A stretch of 64,000 nucleotides of DNA from Setophaga petechia (lineage: Eukaryota > Chordata > Aves > Passeriformes > Parulidae), in contig JANCRA010000066.1 of assembly GCA_024362935.1 (NCBI GenBank), positions 1,293,501 through 1,357,500 of the forward strand, given 5' to 3'. Position numbers and translations under genes: made by a program. Position 1 is the first letter of the stretch. Every line of letters starts with the position of its first letter. Shown one piece after another: positions 25,101-35,900 of this stretch. Under the pieces are notes generated by a model. That model saw only the letters and a list, made by a program, of their open reading frames with translations. It was not told where the DNA came from and ran no database searches.

Positions 25101-26905
25101 TCATCAAAGCAAACTGCCACATTGGAACACTGTTCTTTCATATTTGCTGGATGGAAGACTCCTTCCTGGGACACCACAAAACCTGGAACTGACTGGTTGT
25201 GAGCCACTGTTCCAAGGAGCTGTGGGGATGTCTGACCTTGGCTTGCTGCAGCATCTGCCCTGTGCTTCCCACAATGCAGGCTGCAATTACTTTCACTGTT
25301 GAGATCTTCACTGTCAGAGAGAGATTCTTCCTTCACCTGTGGAATTTCCTGAGAGCCTGAGGGATCCAAGTTATCATTCAGATTGGAATTTTCAGATTGT
25401 TCAAGCAGCTGAGACTCTGGAAGATAACTGGATTTTTCTTCTGAAACCAACCCTTCAAGGTTCAGCGTTTGCTTCCCTTCCCCATTTGACACTTTAATAT
25501 CATGTGCTGCAAGGTGATTTTGAAACTCAGTCTTTGAATAATAAAACTTCTTGCAACCAAAATAATTACAAGTGTACGACGCGTCCCTGAAGTGCTGCGC
25601 CTCGTGATGGTAAAGCTGCCCTAAGTCACTGAAAACAATATTGCAGCCATTGAGCTCACACTTGTAGCGAAGATCATCGTGGGTCTGTTTGTGGTTGAGC
25701 AGCTCATTGACAGAGCCAAACCTGGCGTAGCAGTCCATGGACACGCACATGTAGGGCTGGGGCCCGCAGTGCACGCGCTCGTGCTCGCGCAGGTGGAAGG
25801 AGGTCATGAAGTGGCGGCGGCAGAACGCGCACTTCTCCCTCCTGTTCTTCATGTCCAGGTAGTGCTTGGCGTTCTCGTCGTTGTTCTGGTGTTCAGCTTT
25901 CAGATGGACGCTCAGGTATTTGAACTGTTTAAATACTCTAGAACAATCTGTCCCAGGGCAGGGGTAGATGTCTCTGTCTTGCAGCTGGCAGTTTTCCAGC
26001 TGGCTGAATGTGACATATTCCTCGGTGTCATCGTCAAAGCTTTCAGGGAGCTGTGTCTGGTGTGACCTTTCTGGAAACACTGGGGGTGGGCTGCTGGGAG
26101 CTGTTGCCTTTTGTGGTGATCTCTCTTTTTTCAAAATTATTTTCTTTTTAGGTCTGTGTGTTCTGCTAGGTGGCATTTTAACATGTTCCATTACGTGTGG
26201 TACAAAAAATTCCTTTCTCTTGAACTTTTTTGTGCAAACAGGACACGTATAAATACCATCTTCCATGTGCATCTTAGAATGATGCAGTATTCTGGCCTCT
26301 ATACACTCCCTTTTGCAGAGCACACAAAAAAACTTGTATTGAAGCCATCTCTGGTATCTTTCTGAAGAACCAATTGGTTTTTTTACTCTTGCTTTTTCCT
26401 TAGGATGGCTCATTGTGTCTTTCCCATCATAATATTTGTGTTCTTTTGTCTCATCATAGTCACTAAAGAAAGTTTCCAACATGTCAGTTTCATTGAGTGA
26501 CAGATGACAACCTGCATCATCCTCAGAATCAGAAGCTACCTTCCCTAATAGTTTAAGACAATGCCTCTTCAAAGTCTTCCAGTCCCAAAATTCAGGATCA
26601 AATGGCCAATATGCTTTCAAAGCTAACAGCAGTTCACAGCGGAGTGAATTTGGAACCAGTGCGTTTTCTTCATCGAATTTTTGGTCTGGCTGCATATAGA
26701 GCTCTTCCAAGGCATTAAATCCACTCAAAGTTGGCTCAAGTAAGAATTCTGTGAGCTGACAGGCTCTCCTAACTTCAAGGTCTTCTGGTAAAAGGCAAGC
26801 AATTGTTTTGCACACTGATGTCTTCATTTCATCGCTTCCGTTGGACCTGATCTGAAGGGCTCTCACACACAACAACACAGACACAGCAAGTCCTGCTTCC
26901 TCTGC
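22181..26905 (-). CDS. RLF: RLF exon 8, large zinc-finger exon
   Basis: One uninterrupted 4725-nt exon encodes residues 336-1909 and the stop. The acceptor is CTTTAAACAG before GCAGAGGAAGCAGGA. About 15 C2H2 fingers are visible, such as CPVCTKKFKRKEFFVPHVMEH, CHICQRSFTRKTHLRIHYRNKH and CMVQGCLSVVKLESSIVRHY. Several have the long CxxxxC spacing of this family (for example CPGTDC and CELNGC). Linkers are acidic and serine-rich. A run of eight aspartates (22554-22577) is encoded by a (GAT)n tract. C-terminal blocks FDLKTYKPMGFESSFLKFIQ and LKQLHYLRPVVVLERSKFST are conserved with human. No frameshift or premature stop was seen. Confidence 0.97.
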   Translation of the reverse strand, partial: AEEAGLAVSVLLCVRALQIRSNGSDEMKTSVCKTIACLLPEDLEVRRACQLTEFLLEPTLSGFNALEELYMQPDQKFDEENALVPNSLRCELLLALKAYWPFDPEFWDWKTLKRHCLKLLGKVASDSEDDAGCHLSLNETDMLETFFSDYDETKEHKYYDGKDTMSHPKEKARVKKPIGSSERYQRWLQYKFFCVLCKRECIEARILHHSKMHMEDGIYTCPVCTKKFKRKEFFVPHVMEHVKMPPSRTHRPKKKIILKKERSPQKATAPSSPPPVFPERSHQTQLPESFDDDTEEYVTFSQLENCQLQDRDIYPCPGTDCSRVFKQFKYLSVHLKAEHQNNDENAKHYLDMKNRREKCAFCRRHFMTSFHLREHERVHCGPQPYMCVSMDCYARFGSVNELLNHKQTHDDLRYKCELNGCNIVFSDLGQLYHHEAQHFRDASYTCNYFGCKKFYYSKTEFQNHLAAHDIKVSNGEGKQTLNLEGLVSEEKSSYLPESQLLEQSENSNLNDNLDPSGSQEIPQVKEESLSDSEDLNSESNCSLHCGKHRADAAASQGQTSPQLLGTVAHNQSVPGFVVSQEGVFHPANMKEQCSNVAVCFDEKNLSCGFEGCCSTHKNSRSMQKHLRRVHPYNFKGKRNMEMKTKYFLDLLNDAQDSKSPTDMSPELGHNSDTNADSPESVCCAVDAKGSSGLREETCPSSPETSYYDSSKELDIEDNMLELMLGLKHLSLKNNIQNSSRQKSFLGYSSRDAKCPQSVDEATSKFHLQDQEDNLPSQYLTQLAAKPFFCECHGCTCEFVTREALLMHYVKKHNYSKEMVLQLNMFQHRYSPFKCHICQRSFTRKTHLRIHYRNKHQIGCQRVAHKVCPSDKYDHVGLCTEDLHKNSTAPVPACANSVGFSGHSDSEQLCHPKKEDCCSETDLESNEETDNDVTRKTSNITSLDSHREELEARQGRGSKRTVAKGNLCYILHKYHKPFHCIHKSCNSAFTNQKGLIRHYRTVHQYNKEQLCLEKDKARTKRELVKCKKIFACKHKECGKRFLCSKALAKHCRDFHNEILEDQKLLSEAESARFACNQAHCHAVFYTFNKLKRHLIEEHANEEKLNKDFEIHCDLNGCNRIFTNYSHYSQHVYFRHSEYYDSLFGNHKEEEDDEDKNEQNCLKDSFGTSKQNGKQLKDKAKRINRSREKHLLNFKTKEEALQMCKEKSNQTQYPCMVQGCLSVVKLESSIVRHYKRTHQMTNMYIEQRLQKLVLCVKCGIMIEKQSCSNTASDLDKEGVEVKEDKSANSEPVQESDKPLVPNPACDPPDESNEDQKQCSPSGVNCDASAFVYSGTLKYNHSSKNTCLEEPNSRETTVCKTEDLSESSERENSSSLSSLQLELPREKDPEGCQHSTVNQNAKRNVLCATKDKFQKPPVSKPFDLKTYKPMGFESSFLKFIQESEGKDDDDDDDDCDEVVEWESPEQLPVDEMLQKEGDSQGNTPVNNFVSDENVIITPNNPGQLTEIQPLLSESSSAPSLENLRAILDKALTDCGDLALKQLHYLRPVVVLERSKFSTPLIDLFPTKKADELCVGST

Positions 26906-29900
26906 CTGTTTAAAGAAAACAGAAGATTTTTAGTAGTGTGTTCTTAGGCATAATCAGAGAGTATGATTAATGAAATAAGCTATATTTTTTTTTCAGTTCA
27001 ACAGAATTATTAAGAAAACAAATTCATGTAGACAGCTCTAGCTGTGTCCAAAAACTCAGGATTGTTACTTACTTCAGATTGTATGACTCTTATCAAGAAA
27101 AACAGATGCTGTAGTGTCTTGGCAATGATGCCAAACTGACGACATCTCTCCAAAAAGGAATCTAAGGAAGGATCTATTCTTCTCTGCAGTTTGCTCCAGA
27201 AAAGTGTCAGTTCCCTGTGAGGAGTTGAAAGCAGAATGTAAGAACATTGCAAATACACACAATCTGTGCACTCAGTGTGTCAGCTCAGAGCTGATGCCAA
27301 GAAAAATTGAAGTGTTATTCAAGGACAGCACACACTCCAGTTAGGTCCTGATCTCCAAGTGACACTGCAGAGAACTGTTCCTGAGCCCCACTCCAGCATC
27401 AGATCAAACCCCAGTGCATCTCCTGATCCTTACAGGGGAAACACCCTGGCACTGGGATTCATCTCAATGCACACATCTACAGCTGCAGACTTCCTTTCCA
27501 GACAAAATAAACCCAGTCCCACACTTCCAGAGCCTGTACCTCTCACACAGAAATTTAAAATGGGTAAGATGAATCACAACACAAAGTTGCCACTTCTGTT
27601 TCAATAAGCAGGCAGCTGTACAAGGACTGCTAGGTACACTACCAGAACTTCAATTGATACAGCTCTACAATGTCAGCATTCCTACTAGACACAAGAGTTC
27701 ATTTTCCCATCTCATACCCAGGGAAGGTAGCTGGAACTTGAGAATTCTTGGAGTTACAGAAATTATAAAAAGGCTCTTGGAGGGGAAATGGAGAGAAGCA
27801 GCAGAGTGTTGCTTCTGCTAATTTCTAATAGTGACATCTCTGTGGAACAGCTCAGAAAAATGCACCAGACTTTAATGGGGCCAAGAATTCCCAAGGGAAG
27901 AACAGACTGGCAAAATACTCTGTGGAAGCACAAAGCCAGGGGTTTAACAGCAACCCTGAGAGCACTGACAGATCTGTCACCCCACAGAAGTACCAGTGTT
28001 CATGCCAAGAGTGTGAATGCTGCTTCAGTTTTAAATTGTTCAAACATTACTTTTATCTAAATGCTCTATTAGCACAGCAACTTGTGACAAAATAAGTCAC
28101 AAAATAATTACCTAGGAAGAGCTTCAGTCTGATGCACTTCTCAAGTAAAGGATAAATCCACCTTCTCTACATATTTTTGTACTATATTCACTCAGTTCTA
28201 GCTAGTGAGGAACAGGCAGCAAAAGCAGCTTATACTTACCAAGAGCAATACACATTTGCTGTTTGAAGCTGATGGGTTAGATATGTTGTACAAAGAATAA
28301 ATGCAGTGTTTTCTTGTCCCTCAGATTCCAGATTACATATGATGTCTAGTACCTCTTTGCAATCCACCTTTGCAATCTTAAAGAAAAAGAAAATTAAAAA
28401 GAAAAGGCACTTTATTCTCAAATATGTTTATAAAAGAAATGCACATTTACCAAATCAAAGTCTCACAAACAAAACATTACATCTCCTGCACCCAGAGATC
28501 ATGCCACACCTTTCAGCTACAAAATGGTATGAGAAGTTCACCTGTTAGTTCTGATCCCTTCTCAAAATCAGTTTTATTAGGGACAGCCTTCTACTTTGGG
28601 CAGCTTAGCTAAATACTTGCATGCAGGCAACCATCTATGTAAAACTTCTCATTCTGTCTCTCTGCACTTAGAGGGATTCTTATGCTACTTTTGAAAATTA
28701 GAACTCAGGTCCAAAAAGATCAAGAGTTGTGGAAAAGCCAGGCTGTTGTTCTCCTCATCCCTAGGTGCTGATTCTGAACAACCACATTTCAAAACATGAA
28801 GACAGAAACAGAAGTATTTAGAGCAGTGTGCTCATTTTGGCTGGGGTAGAGTTCATTTCCTTCCTCCTGGCTGGTGTGGGCTGTGTTTGGGATTTCTGCT
28901 GGACCAGGGTGTCAGCTTGGACATAAGCCACAAACAGTAATTATGAAGAGCATAAGAGTTAGACATTCACATAATATACATGTATTTACATCCCTCTAGA
29001 GAGGTATGCACATACAGATGCATACATACACTGGTGTGTGCATATATGTGCTATTGCTTATAGATAGAAGTAGTTTAATTTGTAGGAGCTCAGCAATTTA
29101 ACTTCCACACCTGACTTAGCCAGCCCAATCACATCCAACTCCTGGAAAGGGATGACCACACATTGTCTAATCTTTCAAAATAATCTTTCAAAATTCCTCT
29201 TATGTAACTCTGCTCAACAGTTTCCCTCTTCAGCTTCAGTGCTTAGTACTACACAAATAAATTCTAAACCACTTCATAAATATATATTAAAAAGGGACTG
29301 TAGGTTACTAACCTCCTTAATGGAATCCTCATTAGGCAGCATTGAACACACACATGTGATGTAGGCTTGGCGAAAAGATGAAACATTTGCAATTTCTGGA
29401 GAATCTGCACACAATTTTGACAAGAAAGTGGCTTGGGGGATGCAGTTGGACTTCATCAAATGTTTGATTCGCATCTGCAGAAAGGAAGGCCCTTCTCGTG
29501 TAATCAATTTATTAGCTAGGAAAAGAAAAAATCCTTTGAGAACAGACCAATTTACAGGTGACACTTAAATGAAATTGTCTCACTGCATTTACACTTCTTC
29601 ACAAATTTGTGCAGTGACTGTGATTTTAGGAAATTCTAGGCGTGGTGACAAGTGACAGCAATGGATTCTCTTCTCCCAAGCTCTGCAGGAAGAGAATGCT
29701 GGGTACAGAAAACAGACCCCACACAGCCACCCCCACCATGCCCCCAAAAGACACAGCACCACTGGAGATGTATGTCCTGTGGCAATGGCTAAGGGACTCT
29801 GATCTCACCAGACAGATACCTGCAGTTTAACTGAGGCTCAGAATCATCACCTTGCAACTGCAGTTTTGTATTAAAAAAAAAAAAAGTCATTCATTACTTG

Positions 29901-32900
29901 TTTTTCAATTGGAAAGTTTTCCACCCAAGCTGTTAAAACCTCATGTAATGCCAAAATAGGTAAAATGAAGTTGAGGGTGAAAATATTATCTTTGTGAGAC
30001 TTCTGAAGAATTGTGTTAAAGACATTCTAGGCTTATGTTTTAAACAAGCAGATAATACTAATCATTATGAGACAATGAACTAATTCAATAATAAAAATTC
30101 AGATTATTCTTGTAAATAGCAAGCAAAATTTACTTATTTGGATTAAATACCTCACAGATTTAGTTTCGTTCTCTTTCATCACAGAAACAGAATTCAGTGG
30201 GAAGGGACCTGCAAGTCCTGCTCCTCAAAGTACTACCTCAAATTAACTGCATGACTAACAGCACTGGCCAAAAGCTCCCTGACCTCTGGCAGGTTTGGTG
30301 CTGTGACTGCTCCTCTGGGGAGCTTGTTCCAGTATCCAACCACCCTTGGGGTAAAGAACATTGTCCTGATGTCTAACCCTGACACAGCTTCATTCCATGT
30401 CCTCCTGTCCTGCTGCAGGTCACCAGACACAGGAGACAGCCCCTGCTCCTCACAGCCTTTGTTTGGATCCCTGTGCACTTTGTTTGGATCCCCAAAGGCT
30501 GTGGGGGGATCTCTGCATCCCTCAGGGATCCCCATGGGCTGTTCATGGATCTCTGCATCCCCTGTGGATCCCCAGGGGCTGTGCATGAATCTCTGCATCC
30601 CCTGTGGATCCCCTGGGGCTGTGGGTGGATCTCTGCCTCCCTCAGGGATCCCCATGGGCTGTTCATGGATCTCTGCATCCCCTGTGGATCCCCAGGGACT
30701 GTTCATGGATCTCTGCATCCCCTGTGGATCTCTGCATCCCCTGTGGATCCCCACAGGCTGTGCATGAATCTCTGCATCCCTCATGGATCCCCACAGGCTG
30801 TGGGTGGATCTCTGCATCCCCTGTGGATCCCCTGGGACTGTGGGTGGATCTCTGCATCCCCTGTGGATCCCCACAGGCTGTGGGTGGATCTCTGCATCCC
30901 TCATGGATCCCCACAGGCTGTGGGTGGATCTCTGCCTCCCCTGTGGATCCCCACAGGCTGTGGGTGGATCTCTGCCTCCCCTGTGGATCCCCACAGACTG
31001 TGGGTGGATCTCTGCATCCCCTGTGGATCCCCACAGGCTGTGGGTGGATCTCTGCCTCCCCTGTGGATCCCCACAGGCTGTGGGTGGATCTCTGCATCCC
31101 CTGTGGATCCCCACAGGCTGTGCATGGATCTCTCCCCATGGATTCATGGATTTCAGGGGCACAGCTGTTTCACCCTGGTCTCGCCACAGCCTGCAGAGGA
31201 ATCTCAGCTCTGGCACCTGGAGCAGCTCCTCCCCCTCCTTCTCCCCTGCCCTTGGTGTTTCCATGTTGTTTCCCTCACCCGTTCTCACCTCCTCCTCTTC
31301 TCTAGCTGGAATTCAAATTGCCCCCACTTTGTTTTGATTTTCTTCTTAGATCTGTTATCACAGAGGCCTTTCCATCATTTCTAACTGGCCCAGCCCTGGC
31401 CAGCAGCATGTCCATCTCCAGAGCCATCAGGGACTGGCTCTGCTGGACGTGCTGGAAGCTTCCAGCAGCTTCTCACAGAAGCCACCTCCATGTCCCCCCA
31501 CCATTACCCAAAATCAGGCTGTGCAAAACCAACACGATGAAATCATACACTTCCAAATATCTGTGGTGCTATTTCCAACTAAACATAAATATCTTCACAA
31601 AGCCTTGATACAAGTCTCCAGATCTGTACATCATTCAAAAGACTCTTGTGAATTAAGAGAGATGGTTCAACACATGCTTGCACTACATGCAGTAATGCAT
31701 ATGAACCAAGGAACAAACTGGCTGATGAAACAAACATTCTGTACAAGAAATCATGGAAAAGCATGAGACATTCTGATAAAACACAAACTCAAATGGTGCT
31801 CTGCAGCAACTGCAATCAACCAGTTACCTCTGGTGCCTGCAAGAGACTGGATTAGTCAAAAAACAATGCTTGTTTTAGACTAACAACTTAAGAAAATATT
31901 TCTGTTCAACGGTTCTTCCACTATGTTAGCATCTTATTATTACTATGCAAGATGGGATGTTAAGAAACCAAAATGGTATGTGCATTTCTAAAAGAGAGGA
32001 TGGCACATAACAAGAAATTTGAGAGTGGAGAAAGCATGAAAACTATTGCTCAAACAAACAACAGTGTGTTCTAACAGACACTACACTGGTTGGCAGAAAA
32101 CTCACAAGGTGCACCTGAACAGAAAACTCATTTCAGGTGCCTGTAGTGAAACTTGTATTCTGCAGGAGTCACCTTAGTGGTCCATTAGAGAATCATTTTA
32201 AGATTTAAACCTATGGTAATGCTTTCTGGTTTTCACAGGAAAAACCTCTGAGCATTAAACTCTTGATCCAGCTGACACTTCACATTAAAGGAACTTCAAT
32301 GGATAAAGCAGAAAGAAGAGCCTGACCAGAGGCAGCCTGCAGTAAGATCTCCAGTTGCTAGGAAACAAGCTCCTCTCTTCCTTAAAAACTGCATCTGTAT
32401 GACACTGCTTGAATGCTCATCGAGGAAAGCTAACAGAGCCTCAATACGGATATTTGATGTTATTTGATGCTACCACAACAGATGGCAGGAGATCACTGTT
32501 AGGGAAAACTCCCACAAAGCTGCATCACCCACTCTCAGATCAGGCACCTCTTCCAGTGGAACTGCCATTCATGGGCTTTAGTGCCCACAAGCAATTCAAA
32601 GCAATTCTCCAAGTCCCTATTTCTACACCTCTTGGCTCACAGAATATTCCTCTTATGGATCTGGAAGAAAAAAGTAAAGGACATGCTAGAAAAAAAAAAT
32701 ACTCTTTTAACCTCCTCTAAGAATTCTTAAGATTTCCTCTTGTTTACACAGCTAGACATGCACTTGGCAACTGCTTAAATGAAGTTTTACTAAAGTGACA
32801 GAGGCAGCTAGTCAAGACATGGGAAATATTTTAAGACTACTTGCAGTCAGTGAAATGAATCACTTTCAGTTTAACAGTTACACTTTTATCTTCCAGCACA

Positions 32901-35900
32901 AATGAGACATTTTGGTGGAGGTGGATGCTGTGCCAGGGTCTCAGCTTGCTGCAGTCTCTGAGAGCAGTCAGTTATCACATGCTCCCCCACAGAGGGTGCA
33001 GGTCTGTGCCCTCAGGCCAGTTCTTTCACACCTAAACGAGTGTGCAGTGAGCTTTGCAAAGAGAACAAATGACAAACTGAGCTCCTCTGTCATGCAGATG
33101 TAAGTGATGATGGTAGCAGCAAAATGCAGAAATGAGTCACCAGTCAGACATCTGTCCTAGCACTTAGCTTTACTCTAAAGTCAAAAGTTTCCTCTTTTCC
33201 TGAAAAAGGAACAAAAACTGAGGAATAGACAGCAAAATGAGAAGAGATGTTTTCCCTCAGAGAACCTAATTTTGTACTCAGTCCTAAATCTGTTACATTT
33301 CCATACATGTCCATGAACAGACTTTCTTGTTCCTTCTCTTCCTAGCTCTCCTGCTGTTATGTGTTCTGCCACAGTGTTCTATCAAACTGCTCAAGACTAA
33401 AACAGTTTGCTAAAAATATCAGCACAGACACCCTGCAACCCTTCCCTCTCCAAACCCTTCAGCCAAAAGGGCAGTGCAGCTTCCAACTCTACACACATCT
33501 TAAGAGCTCTCTTAGGCCAGGGCCAAAAAGTAACAAGAAGAGATTCCTCACTCACTCAAAACACTTGCAGTGAAAGATAATTTAAGTTACACCACAATGT
33601 TATGAACACAACCTTTATAAAGCATGAAATGACTCTGTGGTCACTATGATGAACATTCCAGAGAAACAATCTTGGGTGAGCATTTCTGCTGAAAGGCCCT
33701 GTGGCACAGGACAAAAGGACAGGTGCAGATGTGCAGTAAGGAATGTTAATTGTGCACAGCTGGCACTCAGGTCTGTGTATTAGACAGCAGCAGTTGTTGC
33801 ATGGTCATCCCAGCTGTCCTTCAAACCATCTCTCATCATGACAGACACACCAAGTTGTTGGAATTCATCTGCTGCACTCAGCAACGAGCTGACCCCAACC
33901 TCCTTGGTTCAGGGTTTAAGACAAAAGTGAGGGGGAAGTTTTGGAATCAGTATTAAAGCTGCCTGAGGCACAGAACCACACGGGATGTCACAACTGTTCA
34001 ACAGCATCAACTATCAGGTGGCTGGTCCCATCAGGATGCTGGTTTTGTTTAGTCACCTAAAAGACTTAAATTGATTTTTTTTCTAAAGTCTTTTCCTCAA
34101 GCAAATATTAATGCCCCAACCAACCATCCTCAGCCAGCTGACAGTAAAATTTAGGAACCACCAGCCTAGCACATGGCAGTGCAATTTGTTAACAGCCATA
34201 GAAGCAGCAGAACCCACTGCAATGCTGCTATGAAACTTCTGCTGGAACAAATTTGGCAAACCATATTTATATTTGATGTCAGTTCCTTTTCCAGGCCAGT
34301 GCATAAAAAAACAGAATTAAAATGAAGAACTCTAAACAAGAAAGGCAGGGACCTGACACACTTTAGGATTGTTCCCTCAAGTAAGCATCTGATGATCATT
34401 AACATGAATGACCAGTTCACAAAACAGCTTCAGCTGGGCACACTGAGCTACTCTCACATCTGGCTCACAGCAGCAAAAACTACTCAGGTACTCACCACAA
34501 AACCCCAAAATGCATGAAATACAAACCATTCACAGAAATTAAGCTTTAGATGACTGAAAGAGACACTTTGTGAAGCTACAGTTGTTCTGAAGGTTAAAAT
34601 GGCAGCTTGACCAAGGCAACAGAAAATCCATTGCACTGGAGCTCCTTGTGCAGCCCCTACTGCCAAGTCTGAAAGCAGAACTGCCATCCCTTCTGGGACC
34701 TGCAGGAAACAGACTTTGATTCCTCCTATTTCTATCAAATGGAGCCTGCTAGCACAGAACATCACACAGATCAAAGAAGTGACACAAGTGAAAGAACAAA
34801 GACAAACCTTGTAACTCATCAGTGACTTACAATCTATGACAGAAATTAGCATTTTCTTGCTATGATTCTGAAAGTAACAAATGATTTAACTTAATTTAGT
34901 AGACATCCAGAGATAGTTGCTTAATACCAGCTCCAACCATGTCCTACACAAGGCCAAGGGACTAACTCCAGCTGCTCAGACAGAGCAAGGAGAAAAACAA
35001 ACCAAGATTTCCAAGATTGCCACACATGCAAGACACATGGTAGAAGCAACATTTTAGGCAGGTATCCAACTTCTCAGAAGTACCCTTTACTTAAAATGTC
35101 TAACACCTTACTTGAGAAATGTGCTTTTGCCAGGTTTCTCTAACAAGGACTCCCAAGTCACATTCAGACTGTTCAGGTGTGCCTGTGGGGTATTCCAGAC
35201 TACCTAAAAATGCACCTGTGCAGAAGAGCTCCAATGAATGTCACAAAACCAGAATGAACTATATTGGAAAAGACCTTTGAGATCATCAAGTCCAACCTGT
35301 GAGCTAACACCTCTTCATCAGCTACACCACAGCACTGAGTGCCACCTCCAGTCTGTTTTTAAACACCTCCAGGACTGTGACTCCACCCCTCCCTGGGCAG
35401 ACCATCCCAGTGCCAATCACTCTTTCAGTGAAGAATTTCTCTCCATGTCCAGCCTACAATTCCCTGATGCAGCTTAAGACTGTGGCCTCTTGGCCTGTCA
35501 CTGCCTGCCTGGGAGGAGAGGCCAACCTCCATCTGACTACACCCTGCAGGGAGCTGAGGAGAGTGAAAAGGTCCCCCCAAAACCTCCTTTTCTCCAGGTT
35601 ACACAGCCCCAGCTCCACCAGGCACTCCTCCTTCACCAGCCTTGCCCTTCTCTGGACACGTTTGAACATCACAATGTCCCTCCTGAGCTGAGGGCCCACA
35701 ACTGCACACAGCACTTGAGGGGCAGCCCAGCCACTGCTGAGTACAGGGGCAGAAGCAATTCCCTGCTCCTCAAATAGAGATTTCTGGAGTTGACTTGAAT
35801 TAGCAATATGAATTAAGCAGTTAAAGTTTAGCCTGTAGAACTATGTGTTGAATTTTAACCTTTTTACTTAAGAAACCTCTGCCATGGTACAAGGAGCATA

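Noticed and set aside
25679..26365. Plus-strand frames inside RLF exon 8 (up to 128 codons)
   Set aside because: They are antisense shadows of the zinc-finger coding sequence.
30233..31384. Open frames of 351 codons (minus) and 184-303 codons (plus)
   Set aside because: The 40-bp tandem unit lacks stops in every frame, so long frames on both strands are expected by construction.
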